The notes under the pieces were generated by a model. That model searched no databases. It saw only the letters and a list, made by a program, of their open reading frames with translations, and was not told the DNA's origin. Positions 12,701 through 25,232 of a stretch of DNA of 64,000 nucleotides are shown here, piece by piece. A program made the translations under genes and the position numbers. Within the stretch, counting starts at the first letter, position 1. Each line of letters opens with the position of its first letter. This DNA is from Cepaea nemoralis (lineage: Eukaryota > Mollusca > Gastropoda > Stylommatophora > Helicidae), in contig JACEFZ010026847.1 of assembly GCA_014155875.1 (NCBI GenBank), positions 62,001-126,000 of the forward strand, in the 5' to 3' direction.

Positions 12701-15700
12701 TGTAAAAAGCAAGATAATCTTTCATAACATTAGGAAATTCATGGAAATCAAAAGAAGTTATACTTAGTATTAAACTTAAATAATTGACTCTAACAATAAA
12801 TGAGTTCTGCTGTATAGATCAGAAACGTGAAGAATGACTAAAACATATTCAAATTATCTACCAAAATTCATTAACTGATGCCTGTGCAAAATAGAAGGGC
12901 TACAGTTGTATGACATAAATCCCCGGGAAGGTTAAACCGGTCAACAAACGCCCACAGAAGTTGGATGTGTCGAACTAAAGGTGCAGTATCGCAGCACCGT
13001 TGTAAACAGGCATAATGCAATCAAATTCGAAAAAAGACTCTGGAAGAACGCAACAGCAGAAGAAGAAGTATGATAGTATTACTCATTCAGAGCTTAGAGA
13101 GAGAGAGAGAGAGCTATACAGATTTCAGCAAATGAAGAGGTAAGGGAAAGATACTCATGCTGGATAGGACACACATGGAGACAACCTGATCATGGTTTAA
13201 CTAGACAGTCATCTGTATGGAACCCACAGAGGGAGACCTAAACAAACAAGGAGAAGAGAATTAGAGACGGATGGATAATATGGGGAGGGCATGGAGCGAA
13301 GCTGCAGGAGATAGAAAAATATAGGACTAGCTTGGTGTGAGTTGGTGAGGGTTTATCCTCCTATGGACAATAAAGGGCAAGAGAAGAATACATAGTGCTC
13401 AGTGTCTGTCAGAGATATCAAGCAGATATGCTGAATGTTCCAGTATAAAACAGTGGAAGTGTATATTTTTGTGCTATCTTCATCGTTACCAGTTTAAGTC
13501 GCCTTGTTTCATGTTTAATGTTTGGGCTTACATGTCTAGACTTCTTTTCCAGTGTCACCATAGCACATCTGCAAAGCCAAGTTTCCTTATTATTCTTATT
13601 AATTTATCGGTTACATCAAAGCCAAGTTTTCTTATTATTCTTATTAATTTATTGGTTACATCAAAGCCAAGTTTTCTTATTATTCTTATTAATTGATCTT
13701 AACATCAAAGCCAAGTTTTATTATTATTCTTATTAATTTATCGGTTACATCAAAGCCAAGTTTTCTTATTATTCTTATTAATTGATCTGTAACATCAAAG
13801 CCAAGTTTCCTTATTATTCTTATTAATTTATCTGTAACATCAAAGAAAAGTGGCTCATAAACAACACCCTATCTCGGAAACTGAAATAATTTGGCCATTT
13901 TAAACTTTAAAGCTGTGACTTAGAAAGAACAGTGATGTAAGCTGTGGATTGTGGAAGACAAAACAGGGGTTGATCAGCATGAAGATGTATACAGGACATT
14001 GAATACACCTTGGTCATGAACATGCACCAGGCAGAGGAACTGGTGATGGGTCAAGAGTCTTTCTGGTGGCCAGTGATGAGAGCAAGATTCTGTATAGGAC
14101 CTGCCACATGAACATTATTTATTGTTTACTGTTTTGAGGCTTGTTGCTGCAGTATTTAAACTATGGAAGACAAAGATCAATCAGCAACAGAAACAGACAA
14201 TTTTGAAGTGGGTGATAAGAAATTCACTTGGGAAGAAAATCCCCACTAAAATTAGCAAACAGTGCCTGGACCGTAACAGATGAGAGACTAGAAAATTGGG
14301 AACACCACAAAGAACCTTGACAAGGACCATTGTAAAGGGAAGCCAAGGAGATTGAATGGCATGAGCTAATTTGACATAAGAGACAAGAAAAAGAAAGTTC
14401 TTCTTGCATTAGTTCTTTTGTGTTAACACCGACAGACTAGTTCTCATGATGTAGTCAACAGTTGTTTGGAACTTCTCTTTTGCTCCATACAGTTTTGAAT
14501 GCAGTGTTGTCTCAATCAGCTAAAAGGAATTGATGGCAAGTAAGTGTTAATTTCCACTGGGAATGTATATAAGTGATGATATTTTTCTTGTCGTTGTTGA
14601 TGATGATGAATTTGTTACTTTTAAAATGAAATGTAAACACATATACAATAATGATAATTTTATCATTTTCAGAACATGTGCCGCTGCGAGGTCAAGAAAT
14701 GCCAACAAGCAAAATCAGTGGCAAGGGCATTTAATGATGTGATGCACGAGAAGAAAGTCAGAATCAAGTTCACTACACTCTACTGGGCTCAAATGGATGA
14801 AGTATCCAAAATCAAGCAGCTGTTCTTCACTGGTGAGCGGCAAGCTGTCCACTGAGGAGACTGTAATCTTTGAAGATGATCTTCGTGTCAATGAGGACAA
14901 GCCAGGTAAACACAAGGAGCTGACTCTGTTCATGGACTGTCAAGGAAAGAAGAAACATTGCATTGCCAAAGATCTGGAAGCATTTGCACACTTCACTTAT
15001 CACCTGTCCAATGGGCAGCATGTACTGTGTGGACTAGATGGTGTCCAAGATGAAGATGGATTTTTCTTGAAGACGCCAATTATCCATTCAAGAAGACAAG
15101 AGTACGGAAGCAGTGACCGAGGACTGCGAGGAATTTTAGACGTGTTTGGAAATCATGTCTGTAACGATTTCTGTAAGGATATGATAAAGCCAAATGAAGA
15201 TATCAATAACTTTACAGATAAGAATATCAACAATGTAGTGATTGGACAATGTTGCACAACTCATCCTCCAGCAGTTCCAGAGCAAGATTCCAGACTTTCT
15301 CAAACTCTTGGTAACTCTCATCGCCCACCTCTGGAACGACAGGATTCTGTATTTTCCAAAGGATCAAACAGTGACTATGCATCGACAATGATGAAGCAGG
15401 GATCTAACATGTCAGAAGTCACGGAAAGCTGCTCTGGTTATCTAGAGCCATCTGCGCCTGTTGCAGAATACAGCGAAGCAATGTTTGAACCTACTCCACC
15501 GCCTTATTCTTCTGTGCAAGTTGCTAACTGGCTTCTACATGAGTACGCCCAAAATAACTTCATCAGCTGCACCCCATTTGAACCATTACCTCCAGCGAGA
15601 ATGAGCTTTGAAAGCGGGTTAGGCTCCAGTATAGTCACACCAAGTGAAAGATCAAGCCTTAGAGGAATCAGCGTGGACTTAAATGCCAATATCCCAGAAG

Positions 15701-16011
15701 AAGATGTGGATACTTCCGGAGTGTCTACTAGTGGTTGTTTTGAAGACTGTGATGAAAGGACTGTGAGCGTTCAGTGTGACAAAAGACGGGTTCGCTTCAG
15801 TCTTTCTGGTGGAGCTGTTTCCTCTACTGCTGCGTCAGAGAGTGCCACATCCGTCATCAGCGACAGTCCCACGGGATACTCAGCCATGACCAGTGGTGTC
15901 AGCAGTGAAAGGGTTCCAGTGCATCGTGTTGTGAGATATCATTCTGATCAAGCTTTCAGTCACACTGATTCTCGAGATATTTCTAACTTCATTCAATCTT
16001 TTCAATGCTGA
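9408..16011 (+). CDS. alpha-kinase domain protein, 3' part of gene (three exons); predicted pseudokinase
   Basis: Exons are 9408-9652, 12135-12321 and 14673-16011, joined by GT-AG introns whose phases agree (2, then 0). The family is atypical Ser/Thr kinases related to eEF2K, MHCK and TRPM7. Seen: an N-lobe strand pair ending in KCVVKVF with the ATP-site lysine at 12292-12294; then AFAHFTYHLSNGQ, a GLDGV in place of DLQGV (Gly codon 15031-15033), LKTP in place of LTDP (Thr codon 15073-15075), IHS, and the zinc-type HVCNDFC end. A Ser/Thr/Pro-rich tail of about 290 residues follows to the stop at 16009. Both catalytic Asp positions are lost, so phosphotransfer is doubtful; a scaffold role is inference. 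Exon 3 changes frame by one base near 14808-14852. Upstream exons and the start codon were not found. A partial copy of the tail lies at 40143-40538. Confidence 0.8.
9670..9765. repeat. (ATC)n microsatellite
   Basis: CATCAT runs with a few interruptions. Confidence 0.95.
9850..10215. repeat. dispersed repeat carrying the empty hAT site
   Basis: Collinear with 41140-41820, which holds a hAT MITE. Here CTCTAGAC occurs once (9941-9948). Ends in a block also found near 54425-54565. Confidence 0.8.
10226..10905. repeat. 87-bp minisatellite, eight units
   Basis: GTCAAGAATCTTCCG recurs at 10226, 10311, 10398, 10485, 10572, 10659, 10746 and 10833. The period of 29 codons keeps a frame open by accident. 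The unit resembles single-copy LINE sequence at 26778 and 59381. Confidence 0.92.
11515..11700 (-). mobile_element. SINE family D
   Basis: Minus-strand head TAGCACAGTGGCTAGATTCT and B-box GGGTTCGATTT. Body as at 3458. Confidence 0.65.
11880..12095. repeat. ~35-bp degenerate tandem repeat
   Basis: Six to seven units of TCTCTAGTACAATTTCTGTA plus GATT-rich spacer, directly upstream of the kinase N-lobe exon. Confidence 0.8.
12135..12321 (+). CDS. alpha-kinase N-lobe exon
   Basis: Acceptor CCCAACAG ends at 12134 and donor GAG|GTAAGA follows 12321. The translation holds the alpha-kinase start: a SYWVSF strand, FKVYSGRMNG, and KCVVKVFRR with the ATP-binding lysine (codon 12292-12294). It ends in phase 0, matching the next exon. 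Confidence 0.85.
12540..12670. repeat. ~45-60 bp tandem repeat, three copies
   Basis: GGAATCATACACTTATT followed by ACCAATGTAGACAA, three times, in kinase intron 2. Confidence 0.75.
12830..13390 (+). mobile_element. LINE C-terminal fragment, split by a SINE
   Basis: An FxxKxLTDACAK-like block before 12895 and LNWNPQ/GRP-type tail sequence after 13090, frame-broken, separated by a SINE at about 12908-13040 (minus). Similar to 60510-60740. Confidence 0.5.
12908..13040 (-). mobile_element. SINE (GTTCATCCGGAG family)
   Basis: Reverse complement of the 42975 and 43895 copies, sharing CCCACAGAAGTTGGATGTGT and CAACAAACGCCCAC. Confidence 0.6.
13566..13855. repeat. 45-bp tandem repeat, six to seven copies
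   Basis: AAAGCCAAGTTTTCTTATTA recurs about every 45 bases. Confidence 0.92.
13860..14112 (+). mobile_element. LINE C-terminal fragment
   Basis: Reads DIEYTLVMNMHQAEELVM and on to a stop at about 14110. Same tail type as 20015-20235. Confidence 0.6.
14113..14672. other. kinase intron 2, 3' end
   Basis: AT-rich, no recognised repeat family. Ends in the polypyrimidine acceptor for the C-lobe exon. Confidence 0.5.
14673..16011 (+). CDS. alpha-kinase C-lobe and C-terminal tail exon
   Basis: The acceptor TCATTTTCAG ends at 14672. The first 60 codons (CRCEVKKCQQAKSVARAFN and on) read in phase 0 and then hit a stop at about 14852. The rest of the domain continues in the +1 frame to the stop at 16009-16011. 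Contracting the AAAA at 14808-14811 by one base would join the two frames. The domain ends near 15190. The tail is low in hydrophobics and rich in Ser, Thr, Pro and Glu, with a PTPPPYSS motif at about 15490. There is no obvious membrane segment. Confidence 0.8.
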
Positions 16012-17690
16012 TTGGGCTACACCAGTTATGTGGGACCATTGATCCCACTGCAGATAATAACACCAGATACCATCAATTTCTTCCTGAAAGTCCTCCATCA
16101 TACATTGACTCAGAAATGGCCACTGCATGGTGGATCATGCGGAGGGAATGCATCTCAGAGAATGTTACTAGTCAACACCTGCACTCATACAGACAACTGG
16201 GCATCCCAGCACAGCTGCGAACAGCTGTTCAGTAATGCTGTGGTTTCTAGTGTTCAGACAGCAACTGCTGTGCTACAGAAAAACACACCTTAGCAAGTGT
16301 CGGTACCCAAATCTTCCTAGCTCGAGGACTTTAGGCAATGACTGTACCAAGCTGGAGTACTTTAGACAATGACTGTAACAAGCTGGAGTACTTTAGGCAA
16401 TGACTGTACCTAGCTTTACTTTAGGGATTGTCTGTAATAATCACATTAATCTTATTTCATATGCTCATATTTGAAAATATACACACAACTACTATTGGAG
16501 CAGTGATAATATTAATAACCAGGCATTATTTACTTTTTGTGGAAAATCTTTGAAGCATCTGAAGTGATAAAGCAACACCTTTCAACATTAGCCTTTGGAA
16601 ATAGATAGAGAAGAACATTTTGTATATTACACTGACATTTTGAATATGTATATAGCAGACAAATCCCTTAGTATGGTACCAATTGAGTGCATAACACAAT
16701 GCACTGTTTGTTTTCAGAATCAAGGTTTAGAATAATTACTTTTGCACTGGTGCTCATAACGAGCAGCAGTGTTCCAGATGGAGCATCAACCCCTGAAAGT
16801 ATGCAAAGCAGAATTTTTTTCCCTGCAAGGTTAATTTGCTTCTGCCTTGTGAAACACAGTGTGTGGTTCAAGCCCCACCTCAGAAATTTGCTTGAGAAAA
16901 TTCTAGTTCAGTCACTAATTAAACACTGCTTGTCATGCAAACACCTTGGAGCATTCAATGCAGCAAGTTTAGAGCAGTCATAGGTCTGTCTTACAACTCT
17001 GACAAATTTACAAGTGCAGTTAGATCTTATCCAAATTCGTACAAAAGAACAAATTCTTCATTTAGTAGGAGCACACATTCTGTGTGCATCATTCACTCAT
17101 GATTTGGGAGTGGACTGATGAGTGTCACAGGATGTGCCACTTTGTTATTTCTGATGACTACAGTTTTGGGGGTTCATTAACTCTGAGATCCCCTGCCAGC
17201 TTGGTTTTGGCATGTGATGTAATTAAAACGTACTTGCAATGATTTCCCAGTTAAAATGTTAAACATGTTTCTCACAAACTAATGTACATAGATCTATTTT
17301 ATCTGTATACACATACAAGTTTATATGTTTCATTGTGTCTTCTCATCTACTTGTATACATAGAAAGAATATACAAGCTTACAGTTTTGAAAATTGGCCAT
17401 GTCTACAGTCTATATTCACATACACTTTTATGAACATTCATAGATACAATTTTTGGTTTTTCTATTTGCTATTTCCAATTCATTTGATTATCAGTGTGAC
17501 ATTCATTTACCTTTTCTGGTGTCCACAGAAAGAAGAGTTTGAAAATGGGGCTTAAAGCCCACTAAGCTTTGTTGATGCTGGCTAGATGATTTTTGCTTCA
17601 CCACAAATAGATTCAATACAGTATCTAAGCGGAGTTGGTCAATATCTGAAGTAGCGAACTTGATTCGCAGTCCAGCATACAGCGATTTAA
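16012..17690 (+). other. probable kinase 3' UTR and flank
   Basis: No coding signal. A 35-bp imperfect repeat (GGAGTACTTTAGGCAATGAC) lies at 16310-16430. The sequence is AT-rich and free of LINE tails, unlike the surroundings. The transcript end cannot be placed. Confidence 0.45.
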
Positions 17691-17694
17691 ATCA

Positions 17695-17840
17695 GCTGCA
17701 GGTGATGTGGAAGCATCAGTCATTCAGAAAGCTATGGCAAACTACTAAACGTAAACTTGCCTAGTAAATCACAAACAACAAAAATATGCTGGGGTGAATG
17801 CAATGTCCTGTAAAGGACATGCAACTAAATTTTTAAAAAT
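17695..17840 (+). mobile_element. SINE family C, 3' part
   Basis: Shares GGCAAACTACTAAACGTAAA and TGTCCTGTAAAGGACATGCA with other family C copies. Confidence 0.65.
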
Positions 17841-17950
17841 CAAAATTAAGATGTTGCTTCTGCTGACATGTGAAGCCACTCCCACTCCTTCATGTTTAAC
17901 ACTATGTAGTGAGTTAATAGACCAGCATTTTGTTAGTTACACTAAAAATA

Positions 17951-18011
<61 letters not shown>
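17951..18011. repeat. (AT)n microsatellite
   Basis: About 30 uninterrupted TA units. Confidence 0.97.
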
Positions 18012-18012
<1 letters not shown>

Positions 18013-18094
18013 TTGCAAACATATCAGCATACATTCCAAAATTATATCAGCCATTTTACTTCTGTAATAAGAACAAGCAAATAAAGGATTCGTT

Positions 18095-18335
18095 TGACAC
18101 GCCTGTAGGTGTACTGGGCATACAGTGTTAGCCCCAAACCTGCACAGACCAACTGGCACTTGAGGGGTGACCTGGCCAACATCATGCTGACCACCTTCAC
18201 TCTCCAAGACATTTCCTGGTATCCATCTTAAGCTCGGTTGAGCAGGTCAGTTTTCAAAGTCCACTTCGGTGTGGTTTCAAACCAATGACCACTGGGCAGG
18301 CATGCAAGTGTATAGCCACTGCGATAGTATGGCTT
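18095..18335 (-). mobile_element. SINE family D
   Basis: Minus-strand head (ACTATCGCAGTGGCTATACA) and ATTGGTTTGAAACC B-box-like element. Body shared with 11515 and 49945. Confidence 0.65.
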
Positions 18336-19013
18336 CCATTTTACTTCAGTTATTTACAATATAATTTCAGTACATCAATACTTTGGCAGTAATGGTGGCA
18401 GTCGCCAGTTCTCTTGGTGGTCAGGTGTTCGATTTTTTTCCTGCAAGACAGGGATTTTCTTTTCTGACTCCCAGATCAACCCAGTGCAAATAGGCACTAT
18501 GAAAATTGCTGGAAGTGAAGGCAGCCAATGTGATACGGACCACAACACCCATCGATTGTTGATTAATCTAAAAATATGGGATAACACCATATACCTAGAT
18601 ACACCTCATGATAAAAAAAGGGAGATTATACTTTATTTACATAATTACATCCCTTGTTCATTTTTGCCAGCTGGTGTTGAGGACCAATGAGTTGAATGCA
18701 TTTTATTGTAGAAATATTTGCTGCACGTAAATTGTATAAACAATATATGTATATAAGTATCTATCAGTGATGTTTTTTTTTTTTAATTTGTATGCAATTA
18801 ATAATGTTGTGATGAATATACTATAAACTCTTAAACAGATTGTAGTTCTGTGTGGTAAATGTGTTGTACATCATGTTATGTGTTGTCACTGTTATACGCA
18901 ATTATCAAAGTGGCCTAAAGAATATGAACATTCCATCTATTCAGTTTGGATTCACTGAAATGGAGTGATGGGAGTGCAGTGTCTTTACCAATGTGTCTGT
19001 GAACTATGTTTAT

Positions 19014-19137
<124 letters not shown>

Positions 19138-19139
19138 GT

Positions 19140-19440
19140 ACACACAAAAATATACATGCATGTATACATATGTATGAACACACACACACAAACAAGTGTA
19201 TGTGTTTCAATGTCTTTCCTCTTCTAATTATACACAAAAGAAGAATATAAGAGCTTACATATGTATGTACACACACACATAAGTGTATGTGTTTCAATGT
19301 CTTTCCTCTTCTAATTATACACATAAGAATATAAGAGCTTACATTTGTATGTACACACACACATAAGTGTATGTGTTTCAATGTCTTTCCTCCTCTAATT
19401 ATACACATAAGAAAAATATAAGAGCTTACAGCTTTGAAAT
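19140..19440. repeat. ~85-bp tandem repeat, three copies
   Basis: GTGTTTCAATGTCTTTCCTC recurs at about 19202, 19289 and 19373, between two CT arrays. Confidence 0.9.
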
Positions 19441-19571
19441 TTGTTGTCTAAAGTTTATATTGACATACACATATACGAATGTTCTTAGATAGGATTTCTT
19501 ATTTTTCTTCTTCTCACCTTCAATTCAGCTGATTATATCCCTTTTGATAACATACCCTTGTGAGGACTTAA

Positions 19572-19807
<236 letters not shown>

Positions 19808-20014
19808 ATATATATAAAACACCTTGGTGTAGGAGACAATTTACATCCATGTAGATTTAAATGTTAACTCTTGTATACCATTTTATCAGCTGGCTTGATC
19901 GACTCACCTTTTCTTGAAAGCAGTAATAAAAGTACAGAATTAATTTTAAAACAAATATGCTTTTGCACGGTATTGTATCATGGACAGTAAAATACTTTCA
20001 CCCCTTCATCTGTA

Positions 20015-20235
20015 CCAGTGGTTGGAAAGAACGGTAATGGAAGGCATAATTCCTGGAACGCATAATTCCTGGAAGACAAGGCGGGGAACGACCAACACTA
20101 TGGTGACCTCAGGACATTACAGACGAACTGAGTATGAAAATATTAGTACAGGAACGGGAGTCATTTCAACAGGCTGTGATAAGACCATCGCTCTGCATCA
20201 TTATGATGGTGTTGTGGAAAACAATTTTAAATGAC
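20015..20235 (+). mobile_element. LINE C-terminal fragment
   Basis: Frame-broken GRQGGERPTLW then DITDELSMKILVQERESF; same family as 13860-14112. Confidence 0.5.
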
Positions 20236-20242
20236 CCCGTTT

Positions 20243-20490
20243 CCATGCCATCGTGGCGTAGTGGGGATATGGTACTAGGCAATGTTCCCTCTCAGCTGCA
20301 GAAGCATGCACCCACTAGCATGTTTTTAGTCTTTAGCATACATTTTTGCCCCATTTTGGTACACATTTTATACTGAGTCGATCACGAAGCCCAGATCAGT
20401 TTTTAAAATGCACATCAATGGGGTTTTAATTATATGACCATGAGTCAGCAGGCAAGCACTCTAGCCACTGAGCCACCATATTTCCCAATT
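20243..20490 (-). mobile_element. SINE family D
   Basis: Minus head GGTGGCTCAGTGGCTAGAGT, then GCTTGCCTGCTGACTCATGG. Confidence 0.55.
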
Positions 20491-20679
20491 AGAGTGTGTT
20501 AATGTCATATTTGCTTGAGGCAGTTAAAAAAGCAACCATTCATGAAATAACCACTAATGGCATTATGCATTGCTGGGTTACTGAAGAGTTATTGCTCTTG
20601 TTCCAAAACTTCATGGTTACACGTGTCAACAAATGGGATTCATAAACAGTATAAATAACCTGTTTTGCTCTGTGGCAGT

Positions 20680-21050
20680 GAATCGTGGAACGTGAATGAA
20701 GACATTAGAAAGAGCTTGAAAGCAACAGAGACAAATCCTGAGACAAATGCTGCAAGTACCTTGGACTGTCAGAGTAACGAACGATTGCCCGGAAGAGGCT
20801 AGTGAAAGGAGAACATTTTATACAGCTATAAGAAATAGACACACAGCATACTTTGGTCATGTAATGAGAAGAGAGGCATTGGAAAACATGATGACTGACA
20901 AGTTCAGTCAGAGAAGAGACAGACCGAGATATATAAATAGTGGATGAGCTGAGATGATGACATGGAGGACTAACAACAGATGAAATTATCCTGAACAAAA
21001 TTATCCCTGGATAGACATAAACGCTTACGTCAGTTGGCAGGGCACCAGAT
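20680..21050 (+). mobile_element. LINE C-terminal fragment
   Basis: LQVPWTVRVTND, FYTAIRNRHTAYFGHVMRRE, ALENMMTDKFS, then a WHGG-type end: the same tail as 38333-38800 (minus). Confidence 0.75.
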
Positions 21051-21234
21051 GAGGCTGATAATTTTGGCCACTGGCCACAAATTCTGTCCTTCTGTCAGGA
21101 ATGCTTGAATATATTGGCCACACATTTACTGTACCCTTCCATCGTTTAAGAGTTTTATGAGATCTTTTAAACTCTTGTCCATCTCATACAGTAGTAACTT
21201 TTACTCAGTCCATTTTTGGGACAGAATGGCTTAA

Positions 21235-21480
21235 AGTGACAGCTGTGACAGAGTGGGCTAATGGGTGGGTTAAATTGGTGACTGAGCCAGCGTCGCTTAA
21301 AGTAATATCTAGTACACAGTTGTATTACAATAACGTCTAGGACAGAATAGGTTAAAGTAACAAATGGGACACAGTGGATTAAAATAAATGGAGTAGAGCA
21401 TGTTAAAGTAAAACTGAGACATGGTGGGTTAAAGTAACAAATGAGACGTGGTGGGTTAAAGTAACAACTGGTGCAGATTG
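21235..21480. repeat. degenerate GGGTTAAAGTAACAA tandem repeat
   Basis: At least seven units, variable spacing of 27-45 bases. Confidence 0.75.
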
Positions 21481-21525
21481 AGTGTAACTAAATATTGGCT
21501 GAGGCTAGAAGAAGTAAACTTTATG

Positions 21526-21800
21526 AGGGAGGTCAGCATGGCTGAACAGTTAAAGAGCACTTGTTCTTAAACATCCGGTGTGCTGATACTGAGGTAGGGG
21601 ATTCAAACCCAACACCGGTCTGTTGGACTAAAATATTGACATCTCGTCCTTGACTTGGGGATGCAAATTACAAGTACCTCAGAAGTCAGAGTGGGTTCAC
21701 CTAATGGCAAGGGACATTGATAATAAGGAAAGCTTATCCACACGCAAAATTTAGCCCAGGGTTACTAGAAGTATGTATGGATTATACTTCAAAGTTAGCT
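21526..21800 (+). mobile_element. SINE family B (tRNA-like head)
   Basis: Head CAGCATGGCTGAACAGTTAA, CATCCGGTGTGCTGATACTG, GGGGATTCAAACCC, then CACCGGTC. Other copies at 27524, 46769 and 50195, and a 3' part at 24055. Confidence 0.8.
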
Positions 21801-22269
21801 AGCGCAAACAAAGAACAACCAATTTTAGGAGGACCCGGTTCGTTTCCAGCGTAGAACTTTGTATTTGCTTGCAATCCATTGGTTCTTAATTATAACACAA
21901 TTTCATGTATCTCTTGGGTAGAAATATCAGATAGCTAGCCCTCCAGGATTAGGTTGATAAACAGGAGGTCACTTGCGAAAGTTGCTTACATAACACATTC
22001 CATGCCAGTTGGAAATCGTAATGGGTAGGCCATCATTCACTGCCTTGGCAAAAATATTAGGGTAAAATCCTCCCCAAGGTTAGATGGGGCCCAGTATCTT
22101 AAATGGAATTTATCTAAAGGAAGAAACCTTACATAAATGCATTCTGGTGTTAGACATACTAACCTAAATAGGAGGTCAACTTTACACAAATTCCTTCCTG
22201 AAGTTTAACACAGTGGCCTGTGAGTTAGAGATGGACATTAGAAATGACCCACTCTCCTCAAAAAGCGGA

Positions 22270-22355
22270 ATGAAGATTAGGAATAACTCAAAGACCGTGA
22301 ATTTTGGAATAACTCAAAGACCGTGAATTTTGGAATAACTCAAAGACCGTGAATT
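22270..22355. repeat. 27-bp tandem repeat, three copies
   Basis: GGAATAACTCAAAGACCGTG repeated. The flanking 21800-22560 stretch has no recognised gene. Confidence 0.85.
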
Positions 22356-22359
22356 ATTT

Positions 22360-24050
22360 ATCATTTAAGTGTAGCATAAGGAGTTAAGAAAAGAGTATGG
22401 TGTCAGAAGTGACAATGCAGTGTCAGAATTGACAATGTGGTGTCAGACGTTTAAGAGTAAGAATGTGAAAGTTGTTTGTCGCAGAATAGGTGACAATAAT
22501 ATTTCAGTATCACGAAAGACATCTTCTTTAAATCCATATTGTAAATTTGCTAAATAAGCTCTCTAGCCATAATGAATGTCACTTTGTACATACATAGTTT
22601 TCTCTGTATACACATAGTTTTCTCTGTATACACAGTTTTATATGTGTTTGTGGGTGCCCATGTATGATTATTTTTATATGGATAACATTTTCGTTATGTG
22701 AACTATTGTGTGAAACCTCATTTTCTGTACCCGCTAAGACAAGCAATATGATGGTAGAAATTTTTAATAAAACCATTAAAACTGTTGCTTGTTTTTATAC
22801 ACTGTTGCTTATTATTGTGTGTGTGATTATCTACTAGCTTTAATCTAGGAAACAGAAATACAATATGTAAACGATTATCTTGTGTGCAGCTTTCATATTA
22901 TTATTATTACTATGCTTAGCAGTGTTACAGAATTCTTGCACTGAGCTGGAATATGTTTATTATGTTTCTTCATCCATTCAAATGTACCCCAAATGTTCAA
23001 TTTGTTTGTGTATCAGAATGTGTGCATGTGTGTGTGCACTGGGCTGAGAAACTTCTAGTGTGATCTACAAAGAATATCAGTGCACTAATGAACAGTTCAT
23101 ATGGCATGAAGAAGGTCATTTAGACCAAACGCATGAAGATGGTCCTTTAGACCAATCAATCAAATACATTAGATACATAAATCTTTTTGAAAAGAACAAT
23201 TTAAAGGCAAGATGTTCAACTGCATTGGGCGGGGCTTTATCCCATATGCAAAAGCATTGCACAGAGCATAAATTCCATAGTTTTAATGATAATCCCCGGA
23301 ATCTCCGATAAAGTTGTACTCATGGACCTTCAATGCGTGAGGCAGGGGAATTAATCACTTCGCTACAGAGGCCTCTCCACATGAACCTACTTGATTTTAC
23401 TGTAAAATTTTTACATGTGTGTAGTGCAATGCTGGCCTTTGCAATCACAATGAAACACATAAACGCAGTGGTGTTTTGGAATATTCCATCTTCAAGTTCA
23501 CATAAACACATACATATTCATAAATGAGGAATAAATGCTTATCAACATTGGTGTCTGTTGACTCGCTGCCATACCGGTGTCAGCTGAAACACTTCCAATG
23601 ATTCATGTTAATATACTCAGGTAATACCTGGCTAATATTTGGTTTCAGAAAGGACATGACCTACTAGGGATATTCTGTTATATGCTCCATTCCTCTCCAC
23701 AAAAGCCACCGAAGAGTTCTCATGCTGATAGTTCCAGAAGCAGTTTGATTGAAAGTCCAACAGGCTTTCCTTTTGGTGTTGAGTATCAGCCAGAGCCTCT
23801 ACTCTCTGCCTTATGAATGATTCTCTTCAGATGTGGATACCCTGTCTGTTCACTTTCACCCTTCACCTGGTCACATTACCTTTATCATAAAGTAGCTCTT
23901 CACTCAAAGGGACTGAAACAGCCAATCTATCGGCCTGTTCTTTGCATAACACACCTGCCTGCCCTGGGCAGAAAATCCATGATATGCTCGCAACCTGCTT
24001 CTTATCCTGCATGTTTGTTTGTTTTATGTTTGCTTGCTTTACATTTAAGT
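22360..24050. other. no recognised gene
   Basis: AT-rich. An AATAAA lies near 22766 on the + strand without a transcript to attach it to. A SINE-like head on the minus strand may lie near 23325-23400. Confidence 0.4.
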
Positions 24051-24054
24051 GTAG

Positions 24055-24185
24055 TCCATACTCATGCTACTACTTCTAGCACGCTGGAGTGATATTTGCA
24101 TGTGGATTAACTTTCTCTATTACTAGTGCCCGTCGCCCTCAGGTGAACCCACTCTGACTTCTGAGTTAGTATTAGTCCATTAATG
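24055..24185 (-). mobile_element. SINE family B, 3' part
   Basis: Carries the reversed tail block (CTATTACTAGTGCCCGTCGC, AACCCACTCTGACTTCTGAG) of copies 21526 and 46769. Confidence 0.65.
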
Positions 24186-24189
24186 TGAG

Positions 24190-25032
24190 CCATTTCACTG
24201 GAAACATACATGTCCACCTTCCGAATCCTACTCTGTGATTCCTTTACAAGCAGAACATGTCCAGCTGTGCTGCCCGCCAACAATTGGAAGGCTGTCTGTA
24301 ATCATTATCATGTGCCATGCAGAAACATAGCTACATGTGCTTCTGTCATCATGACTGCATTGTATTGTAGTATACACATGTAAGAGAATGGTCAATACAG
24401 CTGTTTGATTGTACTTCATGTGGTTACTTATTGTTACCATAATTATTTTCTTTCCTCTCTGTCTGCTGCTTCATTGTATTTATTTGTAGTTGTCCATTCG
24501 TAGGTGTGGTGGTAAGTGGTCAAGTCTGCCAGGGGAGCAATCCTTAACAGTGGGGAGATTAATGTTTTCCACCGATACAGCTCAGAGATCAACCTTTGTA
24601 AAATTTTATACCAGATAATTTTAATAGTTGTATGTGAACTGTTTGGTCAGAAAAGGCATCAGGGAAGAGACATAGAAAATTCACCTCATTATGTTGTGGA
24701 CTAGAATTTGTGAAGACCTAACACTTCACACTTCTTCCATAGAACTACCTTGAACTTTAGCTGCCCATTGCCAACTAAGTGTACATTTCATTGCTTTGCA
24801 TCTCAACTGAAGGCAGGTTTTAGTTATTATGTTTACCACTGTGATTTCTTTATGCATTATTGTGAAATGCCCCATGTTGATTATTTGTAAGCATAATTCT
24901 GACCAAATTGTATATAAAGAATTAAAATACTTTGTTGTCAATGAAGAATGATACACCCCTATAGATAACTCAGCTGAGGATGAATAGCATGTACAAGTCT
25001 TGGAAGTTATTTCATGCAGATGGATTACACAC
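24190..25032. other. no recognised gene
   Basis: Mixed sequence. A GTGGTGGTAAGTGGTCAAGT head near 24500 could be another SINE, but no B-box is clear. Confidence 0.4.
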
Positions 25033-25232
25033 ACGCACGCATACATACATACATACATACATACATACATACATACATACATACATACATACATACATAC
25101 ATACATACATACATACATACATACATACATACATACATACATACATACATACATACATACATACATACATACATACATACATACGCATGTACGTATGCAT
25201 ACATACATACATACAGACACACACACACACAC
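25033..25232. repeat. (CATA)n array
   Basis: About 40 perfect CATA units, then CATGTACGTATG variants and CACACA. Confidence 0.98.

Noticed and set aside
22761..22766. AATAAA as the kinase polyadenylation signal
   Set aside because: 6.7 kb past the stop with LINEs and SINEs between; nearer AT-rich sites are equally likely, so it was not assigned.
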